DNA of 64,000 nt from the NCBI GenBank assembly GCA_963924555.1, contig OZ004582.1, positions 2,790,001 through 2,854,000 on the forward strand. The letters are read 5' to 3'. This document shows positions 51,424 to 62,530 of the stretch, piece after piece; position 1 is the stretch's first letter, and every line of letters starts with the position of its first letter. The notes under the pieces are model-generated. The model was not told the origin of the DNA. It ran no database searches and worked only from the letters and a program-made list of their open reading frames with translations. The stretch comes from Crambe crambe (Eukaryota > Porifera > Demospongiae > Poecilosclerida > Crambeidae). Both the position numbers and the translations under genes were made by a program.

Positions 51424-52675
51424 TTCTTTTTCTTTGTGATTATGAAAATTGATAGACACTAAAGGTATAGCTAATGCTTCCTTGATTGAACTAAATTTAT
51501 TTAATGATCAAATTTTATAGTATTTCATTCTGTTCAGGGAGGAGAGTTTGAAGGATGATCATCTGCAGTGTAATGGAGTATTGAAAGGAGTGAACATTTT
51601 AAAAAGTGAACAGCATTAGCTAATTGTTACATATGTGATCACTGAAATAATTATTGAGATGGTACGTATGTCTTGCTTGAGGGAGGAGTATGGGGAGTTT
51701 ATGCATTTGGTGTAGTGATCATAATAGTGGATGCCATCAAATGGCCACATCCTGTGCAGGTGTTATATGAGGAGAACTGCTATTAATTGCCCCACCCCTC
51801 TTATGAGGTAATATCGCGAAGATTTTTTTCATACGAGGCTGCAGCACATTATAGATAGCCCAGGTAGATTTTAGGCTATCCTTACTTAACCTTTTTATTT
51901 GAAGAAATTTTTTACGCTCGCTTGTTTCTATCCTTTTTCTTAGTGCTTGAAGTTGAATGAGGGAGGCTACAGTACAGTACTATACTAAGCCAGCTCTACA
52001 TAAACCTCTTTTGTAGGTACATACAGTGTCTCTGGTTGAAGAATTTGTTTAGCTATTTAAGTTTTGTTGATATAAAACTTTACAGCAACAGCAATGTAAA
52101 TGACATGTACACGGCATGGTGAAGTGAGCTGACTACACTACAGCAAAGTACTGGCTATAATGCTACTATAGGATGAGCATCTGTACTGTAATTCAGCAAG
52201 GAGTGACTGGAACATCATCAGATAATAAATGAAGACCTTGGCTATAGCTAAACTTAAGCTTACGTGGCTCCGCCCATAAGCCCCGCCCCTTCAAAATGGC
52301 GTAGAAAGATTAGCAGTGTTCCGAGTGCTATCGAATAGTGAAGTAGAGCCTTAGTCAAAACTAATAGCAAAAGATCAGCCTCTAGGTGCCGCTCTAACAG
52401 ATGGCCAAAGCAGAATTTTGATGACTATAGCCAGTAAGTCGGTACGTCGATCTGATTATTATTATCCTTATTATAAAGAAATAGAACAAAAGTCAATTTT
52501 AGAACTCGTTTTTTTCTTATGTTAGCGAATGAATTTTTGGCTTTTGAACATTCTCCTCTCTTCTTTGTAGATATAATAATTCACTGTAGCCTTCTGAGAA
52601 CCTGTAGAGTAAGGGTAGAAGAGAAAGAATAGTTTTTAGTTTATACAGACCTATGACCTTTGACCCGCCATCCCT
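50917..52675 (+). mobile_element. R2 repeat, copy 2
   Basis: Starts with the palindrome and continues colinearly with copy 1 (CACATCCTGTGCAGGTG, GGCTCCGCCCATAAGCC) to TTTTTAGTTTATACAGACC at about 52,650. It contains blocks missing from copy 1, such as 51,645-51,715 and 52,140-52,205. Copy 1 continues at this point into the orphan coding frame; copy 2 instead runs into GCCATCCCTACTT (about 52,667-52,679). This has the same CATCCCTACTT core as the hairpin's outer part, so copy 2 may be an internally deleted element with both ends. Confidence 0.75.
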
Positions 52676-52742
52676 ACTTAGAGAGTGCTAGCGCACTCTC
52701 TGATATTTCATTGTGTGTGTGTGTTGGCTTGTCAATTTTCAG

Positions 52743-52877
52743 CCCGTACTGATTGTCCCACCTGTGATTAGTGAAGAAACCACCCCACCTGAAGGAACAG
52801 ATGATGTTGAAGAATATTTTCAGGAGTTTTATACTTCGGAATCAGAAGACAGTGGCAGTGACATTGATGATACATGA
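52743..52877 (+). CDS. Acidic terminal exon of an unknown plus-strand gene
   Basis: After a good acceptor (GTCAATTTTCAG) an open 45-codon exon reads PVLIVPPVISEETTPPEG, DDVEEYFQEFYTSESEDSGS and ends DIDDT with TGA. Asp/Glu/Ser-rich tails ending genes are common. It faces the minus-strand nuclease gene, whose stop lies about 130 bp away. The upstream exon would have to come from beyond the R2 insertion, and I cannot identify it. Confidence 0.45.
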   Translation, partial: PVLIVPPVISEETTPPEGTDDVEEYFQEFYTSESEDSGSDIDDT

Positions 52878-53007
52878 CTACATTTTTGTTTGTTTGTTTG
52901 TAATGATTGGTTCATATTATTCATGGAATTAGAACCTTCACATCACTTGGATTGTACTTTGATGAAAAAATGGTACCTTATCAAAAAATGTTCACATACA
53001 TTAATTA

Positions 53008-55020
53008 TTATGCACACAACAGACTATTACTACCAAGGTTACGCATTTTCATGCCTAACAGATGAATGGGAGATACTATAGCTGGACATAAACAGTTATC
53101 ATAAAATATTGTTAGTTTGGGTAACAGTTTCTTCCAGTGATCCGGATCAAAGACAATCCTTTCAACTGAAAGTCCTTTGTTGGTAAAGATTATAAAATCA
53201 CACCATTTCACTGAAAATAGCATTGAATAGCATAGACGCTACAGCCAAGCCTCCTGCTCCGGCGTAAAGACCGGGTTCCCGGCTCCTCCATTTTCAGACG
53301 TAGCATTCGTTTCTTCCTCCATAGCTCGCACCAAAGTGGAAAAGCTCTCAGCCGACTGTTCTCTGACTTTGCTACTTGCAACAAAAAACTGCTGGTACTA
53401 TTTTTCGCGCCTATTTATTTGACCTACTCGCTCTCTTGCGCATGCTCTCTGGTTGATACACTGGCCCCGCCCCAATGCTCCTCTCATTAACCACGTTTGA
53501 ATCTACGATTAAACTTCATTTAATGTAAATATGTAAATGTAAATATGGCCTTACGGGTACTCTGTGATAGCCAACTGGCCTTGAATTTGTGAGTAATATA
53601 CATGTTTATGTTTCAGTTGTAAATTTTGTTCACTAATAGATGAACAAAAATCAGGTTGATTGCCAGCATGTTCTGGTGTGACATCACGATACTTATATGG
53701 GCATTTGATTTCTACTAACCCATAATTATTGATCAACAAAGCTTGGATCATTCACATAGCCATCTGGTGATGCACCAAGGAAGGGGTACTCTTCACATAT
53801 GACAAATCCAGCCTTAACACAAACTAATCCCATTTCAATATATTTTTCTAGGGCTACAGACTCATGGGACTTACCCCATTCAGTTGCCCTGGTTGAAAAT
53901 TGTTGTGAGTATTTTACCGGTGAAGTGGTAGGAAGCATATGGAAAACTCGTCCGAAGTTTGATGCTGTGAGTCGATAGCGTCTTGCAGAATACCACGATG
54001 GAGATTGACTCTGGAGTTAACTTGAGACTCTCCTTGAATGCCTTCACTCGTTCAATAAGTTGTTCTTTAGATGGTAACTGAGAAACAATAGGAATCATTG
54101 TATCAGTTACGGTAGCTGGCTTCCAAACATGACAATCTGGATCAAAGAGTATAGATACACCAAGACCTTTCCCTTTCACCTCATAGAGAAAACTCTGTAG
54201 TCCATCTTGAGCTTTTCCACGGAATTCTGTAGGCCTGGGGTCATATTCACTTAGGAATTGAAAATTGTGCTTAGTCTGATGGCCGTATACATGCTTCTTG
54301 AAAGAAATATCAGCTATCTTTGCCTTACTCTCTTTCCGTTTGCAAGGAGCCTTCCATTTACATGCAAAAGAAGTGATGGGCAGAGCTTCTTCCTGGCTAT
54401 CTTGAACAGATACGCTGGACGTGCATAATGGATTCTCAGATGGTGACATGGACACTAATGCATGCAAGAGTCCTGATACATGAGTACATGAAGCAGATTC
54501 TCTACATAAAATGAATATGGTTATGAATCATGTTGGTATACTGTATTATAGTAATTTCTTACCCAGCTGCACATTCACAAGTAGCTTTTACGATTGTAGC
54601 CAGATCTCCTTCCCTTCCAAGCAAAATATACACTCTATAGATACTATCCTTCATTGATGGAATCATTTTATATTTCACATGGCAATATTTAGGATGTCGA
54701 TAATTTATTTCTAACTTATTTAACCGTCCCGAAGCCCAATGAATATACCCACGTTGGAGAGCCCTAAAAGCTCCTTGTGTCTCCTTTCTGCCACAGCCTG
54801 TTGCTAGGTAGGTATACAGCAAACCTACAAACCTGGCATTACACGAGGTATGTTCTTTGCCATCTCCTGTACATTAGCAGCAGTTACAGATTCCCAGCCA
54901 GTAAAAGGTAAACCAGGATAAGGTAGAGGAGCTGAGGTAGAAACCTGAGTAAGTCTTTGCTCCTTTCTATACAATGACAGGAGTGCCAGCAAGAGCTTCT
55001 TTGCGCACCCTATCAACCAA
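53008..55020 (-). pseudogene. SWIM-finger + YqaJ-type exonuclease gene
   Basis: Minus-strand exons: 55,016-54,833 (FTGWESVTAANVQEMAKN, ending MPG); 54,797-54,563 (CGRKETQGAFRALQRGYI, CECAAG); then 54,501 on (SASCTHVSGLLHALVSM), joined in frame across GT-AG gaps of 35 and 61 bp. CxC..CxH is a SWIM finger. The YqaJ (lambda Exo-like) domain follows: RRYRLTASNFGRVFHMLP, GASPDGY, LVEIKCPYKYRD, YYSQIQGQLA (53,560-54,030), with active-site Asp and ExK in place. After a 327-bp gap, KWCDFIIFTNKGLSVERIVF and LLPKLTIFYDNC end at 53,008. Frameshifts at about 54,020 and 53,727 break it. YqaJ nucleases degrade double-stranded DNA ends for recombination. Confidence 0.8.
53224..53550 (-). other. 327-bp gap or insertion inside the nuclease domain
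   Basis: On the minus strand the gap starts near GTAAGGCCATATTTAC and ends CTATTTTCAG, so it could be an intron, but joining these sites does not keep the frame. It contains GGGGCGGGGCC, and a small frame MEEETNATSENGGAGNPVFT ending PEQEAWL, like the start of another protein. It may be an inserted promoter and 5' end of another element. Confidence 0.45.
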
Positions 55021-55129
55021 TTTCATTGATGTCAAGGACATAAATGAATTCCAACCACTCTTTTGAATATCTTTGAAGGAGGTATACGTTAGTACCAGTA
55101 GAATCATCATCACACCTTAAAAATTCATA

Positions 55130-57110
55130 ATAACAAAATTTTAACCATAATTCATCATTGTATTATTTTCAGGTCAAAGTCCAGTACAATAATTCATCAA
55201 TATCACAGGGGTGGATATGGGAGTGGGGTCTTCTACGTAGTGCCAACTAAAGCCCAGAGAATTCAATTGGTGTGTCTGTCGGTTATATCCACCACGTAAG
55301 CCGTTAGTGATTAGAGTGCTTCAATTTCAGCCTTAATAATGTATAGATGATACTCTCCAGTGTTTAAATTGCTGATTTTTAGAAATTTATCCTGGAAAGA
55401 TTCCAGCTCTGTATATAGCCTATACTCCATATAATGCATACTCTATACTGCCAACCATTACATAATCTATTGAGGCTGCTGCAAGGTGAGCTATGTTAGG
55501 TGTAGAGAAAGGTGTCATGTGGTGTGCAGTGCTCCAAGCAGCTCACCAGTGATCTGCCCGATATTCTATTTATTCTCTTCAGCCTCTTTTATCAAATCAT
55601 CTGGTAATCAGGAACGGTCACCAGCATTTTTGATGTCTCACTGATAGTCCGCGAATTTGGGGAGTTTCCAATCCTGTTCCGTGTAATATATCTATGATAT
55701 AATATGCCGCGATACTACGTCGTAATTATAATACGCCGTCTAGGTCACAAAATTTCTACGTCACGTCGACGTCGTAATAACTTGTCACCCGTATACGTAA
55801 GCTTACGTGCATTTTTCTTTTAGCCACGTGTCATGGCAGATGAGGCTCAGGCTAAGTTCTCGGTACTTTTGCAATTTGAGACATCAAAAATGCTGGTGAC
55901 CAAATAATTAGTAGACCTTATTTCAATAGGTTGCCACAATTATTTTTGCTCATTACTCGGTGGTGGATTTAAAAAAAAAAAAGAGAGGGACACACGTGTG
56001 ATGGAAGCCACATTGAGAGTGGCAATTATTATAAGTGTGCCATGTAGGAGGTCTGTGGGCATACACTCCCAGGGTTGGCATTAGTCTCTCGCGTGCCAGA
56101 CGTATTTTTTGCGAGGAGGGGAAGGGAAAAATACGTCTGGTAACAATCGCCAGGTTTCTGTTCTTCCAAAGAATATGCATCACGTCACTCGTGGGATAAT
56201 AATTCACCACATGTGCGTGCGCATACAATTAAAAATCAATCTATAGCTAATAGCTGAGATCATAGATATATGAGCCGTACTCAGGCGTAGCATGGCCAAC
56301 TCAAGCGCCAAGAAAGGTCTTGCAGTCCAACTAGTCTATACCTGTTGGAAGATACACAATGCTTCCCGAAACAAAGCTCTAAATCTTGCTTGCTTGCTTG
56401 ATAGCCCAACTTGTTGGCAGCAGCAGAGGTTGCTGTACTGACAGAACTCTCCGAGTAGAGACACTCACAGCTAGCCATATAATTACTTATGAGCCACGCG
56501 CATGCGCGCGTTATTGAATTTTTGTGTGCTGTGCAGTTTAAGAGATGCAGGAGAAGAGTCTCAGATTAAAAAGAGAGGTCCATACATTAAGATGTCTAAC
56601 GAGATTAGTTGGTTCTCGCTCTCCTCTCCTACAGCAGCAGCCCAAATAGCTTTATATTTGTGATAGCCACAAACGCAAGTGTCTCTCTCGAAATAGCTAG
56701 TCCACCTGCCTTTGCGCTTCAACAGAAACTGGGCAGGGGAAAAAATTTTGTTTCAATATAACGATTCCAGATATGACGGAATTTTTCCTGACTAAATTAA
56801 CCCGCCCTACGGTATTAGCCAGAAGTAACAGATGAAACATGCATTGAGGTATGTTACATGCTTTTAAAATGTAGCTGGAAGATGCTGCTAGAGTTTGCAA
56901 AACCATAGATGTCAAGAGCTTAAATTATGATACATATCGCTTGGGAGTGGATATGGGATGAGACAGACGATACTACTGAGGAAAAAAAATAAACCGAAGC
57001 AAGCACTTCAGATCATGTAAACCGATCCAAGTGGTGATGAATACACTCAGACTCTGATCCAAGTGGTGATGAGGTTGAGGATGGCTTTCCACTCATACAC
57101 CCCACACACA
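55130..57110. other. Gene-poor stretch with a MITE and a short inverted repeat
   Basis: No gene is seen. Besides the MITE at 55,616, arms CCAGACGTATTTTT (56,096-56,109) and AAAAATACGTCTGG (56,127-56,140) form a hairpin with a 17-nt loop. A direct duplication GATCCAAGTGGTGATGA lies at about 57,025 and 57,056. The frames at 55,953 and 56,281 (minus) are unrecognised. Confidence 0.5.
55616..55901. mobile_element. 286-bp MITE with 25-bp perfect inverted repeats
   Basis: Left end GGTCACCAGCATTTTTGATG continuing TCTCA; the right end is the exact complement over 25 nt. The interior is CpG-bearing (ACTACGTCGTAAT, CACGTCGACGTCG). No flanking duplication is obvious. Confidence 0.8.
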
Positions 57111-57123
57111 CTGTAATGTTTAA

Positions 57124-57840
57124 GTGTGTTGGTACTACATAGTGCAAGAAACTTTAACTATTGTCTCTGCGTTGTTAAAGAAGAATGAAAATGTTCCAGT
57201 TAACATTTTTCCTGAACCTGAAAATCAGTTTGCAATCTGTTTTAAATGCTTAGTTGGGGGTGAATGGAGGCGTATAGGTTACATTGTTCGCGAATCACTG
57301 CATGCTGAGTTCAGCTGGGTCAAGTATCTTGCCAGGCGCGTTATGCTTCCACGCATAATACTGTAATTTCCACTTCACTTTGAACATCCCCCCCCGTTGT
57401 GACCACACACACCGTAACCAGTTAGGATCACACCCACCTGTACAGTCACATGTAAAAAATTGCTGGTGTCAGTTTCTCTGCTTGCAGTAGATGCTTGAAT
57501 AGCAATTTTGTTTATAGGTTGTGGGTGTATCTCACCCACAAGAAGTGTATGACTTTGTCATGGAAGTGTCTAGAGGTCATGAACCCTCTATAGAGGGACT
57601 TAGAGGAAACGTCACAAACCCGGCGATAATTGGCTGGTTTACGCTATATCACTATCCTAACTTACGATTTGATGTCTTGATGTACAATTGGTGTGTCAGC
57701 CGAGTGCAGATACATGCATGTTCCCTTCTTCAACACACCCATCCTTCCTTCCCACTTCATCACATCATCACTGGTGGCCTATACCATAGTCTGGCGTTTA
57801 TTGGCGGTGAGGGAAAGGAAAGGGTCTGGTGTCGTTAGCA
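57124..57840 (+). pseudogene. Orphan sponge-type gene fragment
   Basis: The frame at 57,170-57,366 reads LLKKNENVPVNIFPEPENQF, then AICFKCLVGGEWRRIGYIVR and FSWVKYLARRVMLP. The P.NIFPEP.NQ...I.F.C...W.RIGY.V.E pattern is familiar from multicopy sponge proteins of unknown function; it has some HIRAN-like flavour. Internal residues are missing between ESLH and AEFSW. The second frame (57,521-57,838) opens with VSHPQEVYDFVMEVSRGHEP and may be a separate exon; its later part looks noncoding. Confidence 0.4.
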
Positions 57841-58019
57841 TCAACGACTATCTTCTTAGCATCCTTTAGCGAAGGGTACTTGTCGCACAGTCTCCTACTA
57901 ATATCATTAAACATAGAACATGATGGATTGTGGCTGCATCGTTAACAGATACCAGGGGCGGATCCAGGAATAATTAATATCCGCGCGCAAAATTTTTTGC
58001 ACAACCATGCCCACTTTCG

Positions 58020-59420
58020 CTACCCTTTAAGATGATGTTTGGAAAGGTCAGGGAAACCACTGGAAGCATCTGCCATTGTGCTTGACCGTGTTAATAAAAT
58101 CATAGGTATGTCAATCAAGAAGTATAGATATGTGCATGAGTGTGAGATCAGACAGTCTATCTTCTCCCGTATGACGAAGTGAAGAGAATGATCTTTCTGC
58201 TTCACAGCTTGTCACTGGAACTGTGCAGGATGAGTTAGGAGTGTGTATGCAAGGAAAGAGATCTTTATCACACTGAGATAATGACTCTTTAATTTCTGTA
58301 CCATGCCACTTATCCCACCACATTCTAAGCTCACTTTTGAGTGTTGAAAGATCATGTGGTAGATCTTCTTGCCAAAATTTCAGATCTTCAGCTAATTCAG
58401 CCATACTTGATCGTTGCTTTTTTATTATCACTTTCGGAGAAATTTGAAGTAATATTGAACCTGTCCTACTCTCTTTGGAGAATCGAGTGTTGAATTGCTG
58501 GTTTAGATGGTCTAGGAAGGGAACTGCTATGTTTACCCGAAAGTATGACTCAGTATCCAAATCAGTAGGTAGAGCATTTTCTCTGTGGCGCTGTCATGCT
58601 GTAATTCTGGGAAGTTGTGGCTCAGCACCAATTTTCTGTCCAAGAGCTACTGCCTCTTCATACCATTCCTTGTGATCTTCAGAAATGTTATTTCTGAATG
58701 ACTGAAGATGTTTTTCAACCTCATCAATCATGCTATATGCTTCCAGGATATCTAAATCTCTTTTTTGTAACTTTACGTACAGTGACTAATGCCATCAAGA
58801 AACTGAAGTTTTGAATGGAGCTAAGGAGACCTTGTGCCTTTGTTACAGTCTCTCTATCAAAAGACCACTCTTCTGAACTGATATCTGGGTGACTCGAAGG
58901 GAAACTAATAGCCTCAAAGCAAATGGCAACACATTCCAAGAATAAATGTGTCATAACAAGTATGTCGTTCTACCCATCTAGTCTTGCAAAGGCCAGCTAA
59001 TTTGGTTTTTTTGGATGATATCTCACAAATTATGTTCCGAATGTATGGTAATGAGGAACTTGCAGCAATGCTAAGATTCAGTATGTGGCTGTTACAATGT
59101 GTATAAACAGCTAAAGGTGCATGCTCCTTTCTTTTTGCTTGAATACCTACTCTGCTTGATGACATAGCTGCAGCTCCATCATATGCTTGACCTCTCATTT
59201 TGGTTATATCAATGCTGTGTTCACTGAGGCTCTCTAGAATAGCTGCTGCAATAGCTTCACCAGTAGTTCTGGCACAATATACAAAATCAAAGAAAAATTC
59301 ATAGATGGTACAGTTTCCGTCCACTTAACAAAGCGAAGGCAGATAGATAAGATTTCCTTATTGCTAATATTTGCTCAGTTAATTCATCTGCAATATCGGA
59401 GAAATAATCCATTGATTCCA
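58020..59420 (-). pseudogene. hAT transposase, p52rIPK/ZMYM1-like
   Basis: Minus strand: ADELTEQILAIRKSYLSAFV (about 59,340-59,400), TTGEAIAAAILESLSEHSID, RGQAYDGAAAMSSSRVG (Asp box, about 59,150-59,200), HCNSHILNLSIA, LAGLCKTRWVERHTCYD (about 58,960). Then a region with SSEEWSFDRETVTKAQGLL, a helical part EKHLQSFRNNISEDHKEWYE, and TVPVTSCEAERSFSSLRHTG, the dimerisation box (about 58,160-58,220), ending near 58,111. Three or more frameshifts. The N-terminal finger is not present. The overall order matches the THAP12/p52rIPK-related hAT group. Confidence 0.85.
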
Positions 59421-59431
59421 GCCTCTAAAAA

Positions 59432-59623
59432 GGAGTCTATGCAAATGTGACATCCGAATTTGCTTTGGAAAGTAACAATGAACAACAGAAAATACCACAA
59501 CCTCCTTTCAGCACACCACCTAAACTTAAGCCTGTGCAACGAGGTCAAATTCTTGTATTACCGAGTTTGAGCACATATGGAGTTTATGTAGGAGCTCATT
59601 ATCGAAGTGCTGTCAGACTTTAA
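59432..59623 (+). CDS. Unknown terminal exon
   Basis: An open plus-strand frame of about 64 codons reads VYANVTSEFALESNNEQQ, PQPPFSTPPKLKPVQRGQ, ILVLPSLSTYGVYVGAHYRS and ends at TAA (59,621-59,623). Pro-rich with a compact C-terminus. No domain is recognised; an acceptor upstream is not convincing. Confidence 0.3.
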   Translation, partial: GVYANVTSEFALESNNEQQKIPQPPFSTPPKLKPVQRGQILVLPSLSTYGVYVGAHYRSAVRL

Positions 59624-59629
59624 GAAGCA

Positions 59630-59868
59630 AACATTGACAGTTTATCATGTGATTATCATAATAATTTCGTGCTTATAACTGAGTTGTTTCGATTTCATTA
59701 TTGTCATGTGATTTTTTTATTGGATGTACCTATAGCTAGATTATTATCATGATTTCATATTTCATTCCTGGTGTGTGTGTGGTCATGTGACAATCAAATC
59801 AACATATTGCACCATAGAACAATAACTATTTTTACAATGTCATAGCTAATTGGGAATTGTAAGTTCGA
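59630..59868. other. Short AT-rich intergenic piece
   Basis: Between a plus-strand exon candidate and the kinase stop codon. It has TTATTGTCATGTGAT-like repeats (59,700 and 59,780) but nothing else. Confidence 0.4.
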
Positions 59869-60653
59869 TTATTGAATATGGTCATCCAAAATAGTTTTAA
59901 GTAGCTCCACTACTTGTTTTGCAGAGGGTCTTTCTGAATAGTCATACCTCAGGCACTTTTTTAATAACCATTTGAAGTGGTAATGCAACTAATTCGATAG
60001 ACAGAACAATGTTCTTCAATAGACGACCGTAACTATACATGTCACTGGCTGTAGTGACATCACTTATTCCTTCCACTAAGTCAGGAGCAATATGCTTATG
60101 GTCCTGCCGATATTGTCTCTTTTGTTCCTCCGTTAAGTTGTATCGGGTAACTTTATTTACATAGTTACTTTTTCCAAAATCAACTAAAACATACTGAATA
60201 GTGTCTTCCTTTTTAGTCAGGACAATATTGTCTGACTTAAGGTCACGATGAATGATATTTCGATTATGAATGAATGCTAGTGCTTCTGCAATATTTTTCA
60301 TCAAAGGTAGAGATGGATGAATTGATTCGATGACATGGGCCTTGGTGTGTCACAGACTGTTACACTGAATCCTTCAATGGAATATAAGGAAGTTATCAAT
60401 TGATAAGGTTGTTTTGTTATCTGTATACCCATAAGAAAGCATATTATAGCTTTATGTATTATTGCAAACTTCGAACGATAGGCTGAAATTTTAAGAGTAC
60501 ACATGCCACCTCACCTAAAAGATCCTTGATTAATGGTGGTGGGATATTCAAAGCTTCAATTAAAATATCATTTTCTGGTGTTTTTTCAGGGACACAGAAA
60601 TATGGTGTTACTAATGTCCTCACATGAAGTAGCTGTGCTTGGGTATTCTGCAC
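59869..60653 (-). pseudogene. Protein kinase-like pseudogene
   Basis: Minus strand: a leader with ENDILIEALNIPPPLIKDLL, then SKFAIIHKAIICFLMGIQIT, PYQLITSLYSIEGFSVTVCD. The catalytic loop HRDLKSDN is at about 60,229-60,252, DFGKSN follows, and HIAPDLVEGISDVTTASDMY, YSYGRLL are the activation and F-helix region. After a frameshift, KKCLRYDYSERPSAKQVVEL and LDDHIQ end at TAA (59,869-59,871). HRD, the DFG Asp and APD/E-type boxes are intact. The Gly loop and VAIK Lys are not clear. Four frames are used, each switched by a 1-nt change. I recall similar kinases as an expanded sponge family. Confidence 0.7.
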
Positions 60654-60889
60654 ATTACAAATATTAAGTGTGAATGGGGACAGGTTTCAAGAGTATTCTA
60701 TTTCTGCAGTGCTCCCACAGCAGACCCATTATTCTTTTTATAGTGAAAGAGTACTGCATAATTTTCTTGCTGATCCCGTTTTTTGTTTTTTTTTAATCTC
60801 ACTCAGAATGCACACACCAGTATCAATTTTGTCCCAAGTCAAGATGCCAGCACTTGATAATCAGGCAAGGGCTAGGGAGGAGCGAGCTA

Positions 60890-61437
60890 GTGAGGCCCTA
60901 TTATTCTTTTTATGCTACCATAGCCCCATGATGATGTTCCTTGCTCATCCTATAGTAGCATAGCATTATAGCCAGTACTTTGCTGTAGTGTAGTCAGCTC
61001 ACTTCACCATGCCATGCACATGTCATTTACATTGCTGTTGCTGTAAAGTTTTATATCAATGAGCTAAACAAATTCTTCAACCAGAGACACTGTATGTACC
61101 TACAAAAGAAAAAGATAAGGTTTAAGTAGAGCTGGCTTTGTATAGTACTGTACTGTAGCCTCCCTCAACTTCAAGCACTAAGAAAAAGGATAGAAACAAG
61201 TGAGCGTAAAAAATTTCTTCAAATAAAAAGGTTAAGTAGGGATAGCCTAAAATCTAACTGGGCCTCGTATGAAAATAATCTTCGCGATATTACCTCATAA
61301 AAGGGGTGGGGCAATTAGTAGCAGTTCTCCTCATAACACCTGCACAGGATGTGGCCATTTGATGGCATCCACTATTACTCCTCCCTCATGCAGATGATCA
61401 TCCTTCAAACTCTCCTCCCGAACGGAATGAAATACTT
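60890..61437 (-). mobile_element. R2 repeat, copy 3 (internal part)
   Basis: Reverse complement of the middle of copy 2 (about 51,530-52,200). Landmarks: CAGTACTTTGCTGTAGTGTA, CACCATGCCATGCACATG, CAGAGACACTGTATGTAC, GTACTGTACTGTAGCC, CACCTGCACAGGATGTGG, ending TCCTCCCGAACGGAATGAAA. It lacks the hairpin and the gene end. Its edge abuts the pogo frame at 61,438. Confidence 0.8.
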
Positions 61438-62530
61438 GCCGCTAAACAGATCAGCCCATTGTGGAGTAGAGATGAAGTAGTTGGTACCAGATATGCTGTA
61501 AGTGATAAAGGGTGGGCAGATCAAGAACTTTTTTATTTTTGGTTAAAAAGAAGCATTTTCTTCCAAATGCTGTATCAAGGCGTCCTCTCCTCCTCATATT
61601 AGATGGACATAGTTCTCATTTTGAGCCAAGTACCATCAAATTTGCAAAGACAATAGGATTATAATATTTTGTTTACCACCTCATACCACGCATGAGTGTC
61701 AACCTCTTGATGTCAGTTTTTTCCGAGCTCTGAAGACATCGTGGCAGCAATCTTGTCACACATTCTATCAAAATAAAGTTAAATTTCTGCAGCTGCTTGG
61801 TTGACTGCTATAACACCTTCCAACTTAATCAATGGCTTTAAGAAAACTGGTATTTATCCCTTCAATTGTCAAGCCATAACCACTGCAGAATACACTGGTA
61901 AGTAATTCAATTTTATCTTGTGGTTTGATTAGAATTTTATTATTCAAATTCCAGTTGATGTTGATGATTCTGGTGACTCCATGTATGGTCACTGTCACTA
62001 GCCTCTACTTCAACAACCCCCATTGGCAATAATCATTCTCCCCTTTCAGACATTTTTAACCTTCCTATAAGAACAAAGGGATCGAAACCCAAGACAAAGA
62101 GTGCACGTGTTTTGACAAGTAATGAGTGTATTGCTATTTTAAGAGAAAAAGAAGAACAGAAGAAGCGTGAAGCAGATGAAAAACAGAAGTGAATGGAAGA
62201 GAGATTGTTGAAGCGAAAGCAAAGAGAAGAAGAACAAAAGCGTAAGCAAGAAGAAAAGGTTCATAAGGCAGAAGAAAGAGCTCGTAAGCAGGAGGAAAAG
62301 GCTTGCCAAAAGAGAGCCAAAACAGGAAAGCATGGAAAAGATTTTGAATCTAATTCCAAAATTGCATGTTCTTCAAGAAAGAAAGCTAAAGCTTCATGTC
62401 GATACCATACAAACTGACCTTTGCTGTGTTTGTTGTGGGTCCTACGCTGAAGACGAAGGCACTGATAGGGACTGGTTGGTAGTTGTGGCAGGTGGTTGCA
62501 TGAGGACTGCATTCTACCATATTATTCTAA
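61438..62530 (+). pseudogene. pogo/Tigger-type DDE_1 transposase, C-terminal two thirds
   Basis: Frames: TRYAVSDKGWADQELFYFWL (about 61,480-61,545), LPNAVSRRPLLLILDGHSSH with EPSTIKFAK (catalytic Asp box, to about 61,640), FCLPPHTTHECQPLDVSFFR and ALKTSW (about 61,660-61,745; D in PLD), INGFKKTGIYPFN (about 61,825-61,865), then a KTKSARVLTSNE-like part, and a Glu/Lys coil (62,150-62,330). A finger CCVCCGSYAEDEGTDRDWL ends the protein (about 62,420-62,480). At least four frameshifts. The same coil-plus-finger end occurs at 26.6 and 37.2 kb. Confidence 0.8.

Noticed and set aside
57521-57838. 105-codon frame as a full gene
   Set aside because: Only its first ~50 residues look coding; the rest is His/Leu-rich read-through with no domain.
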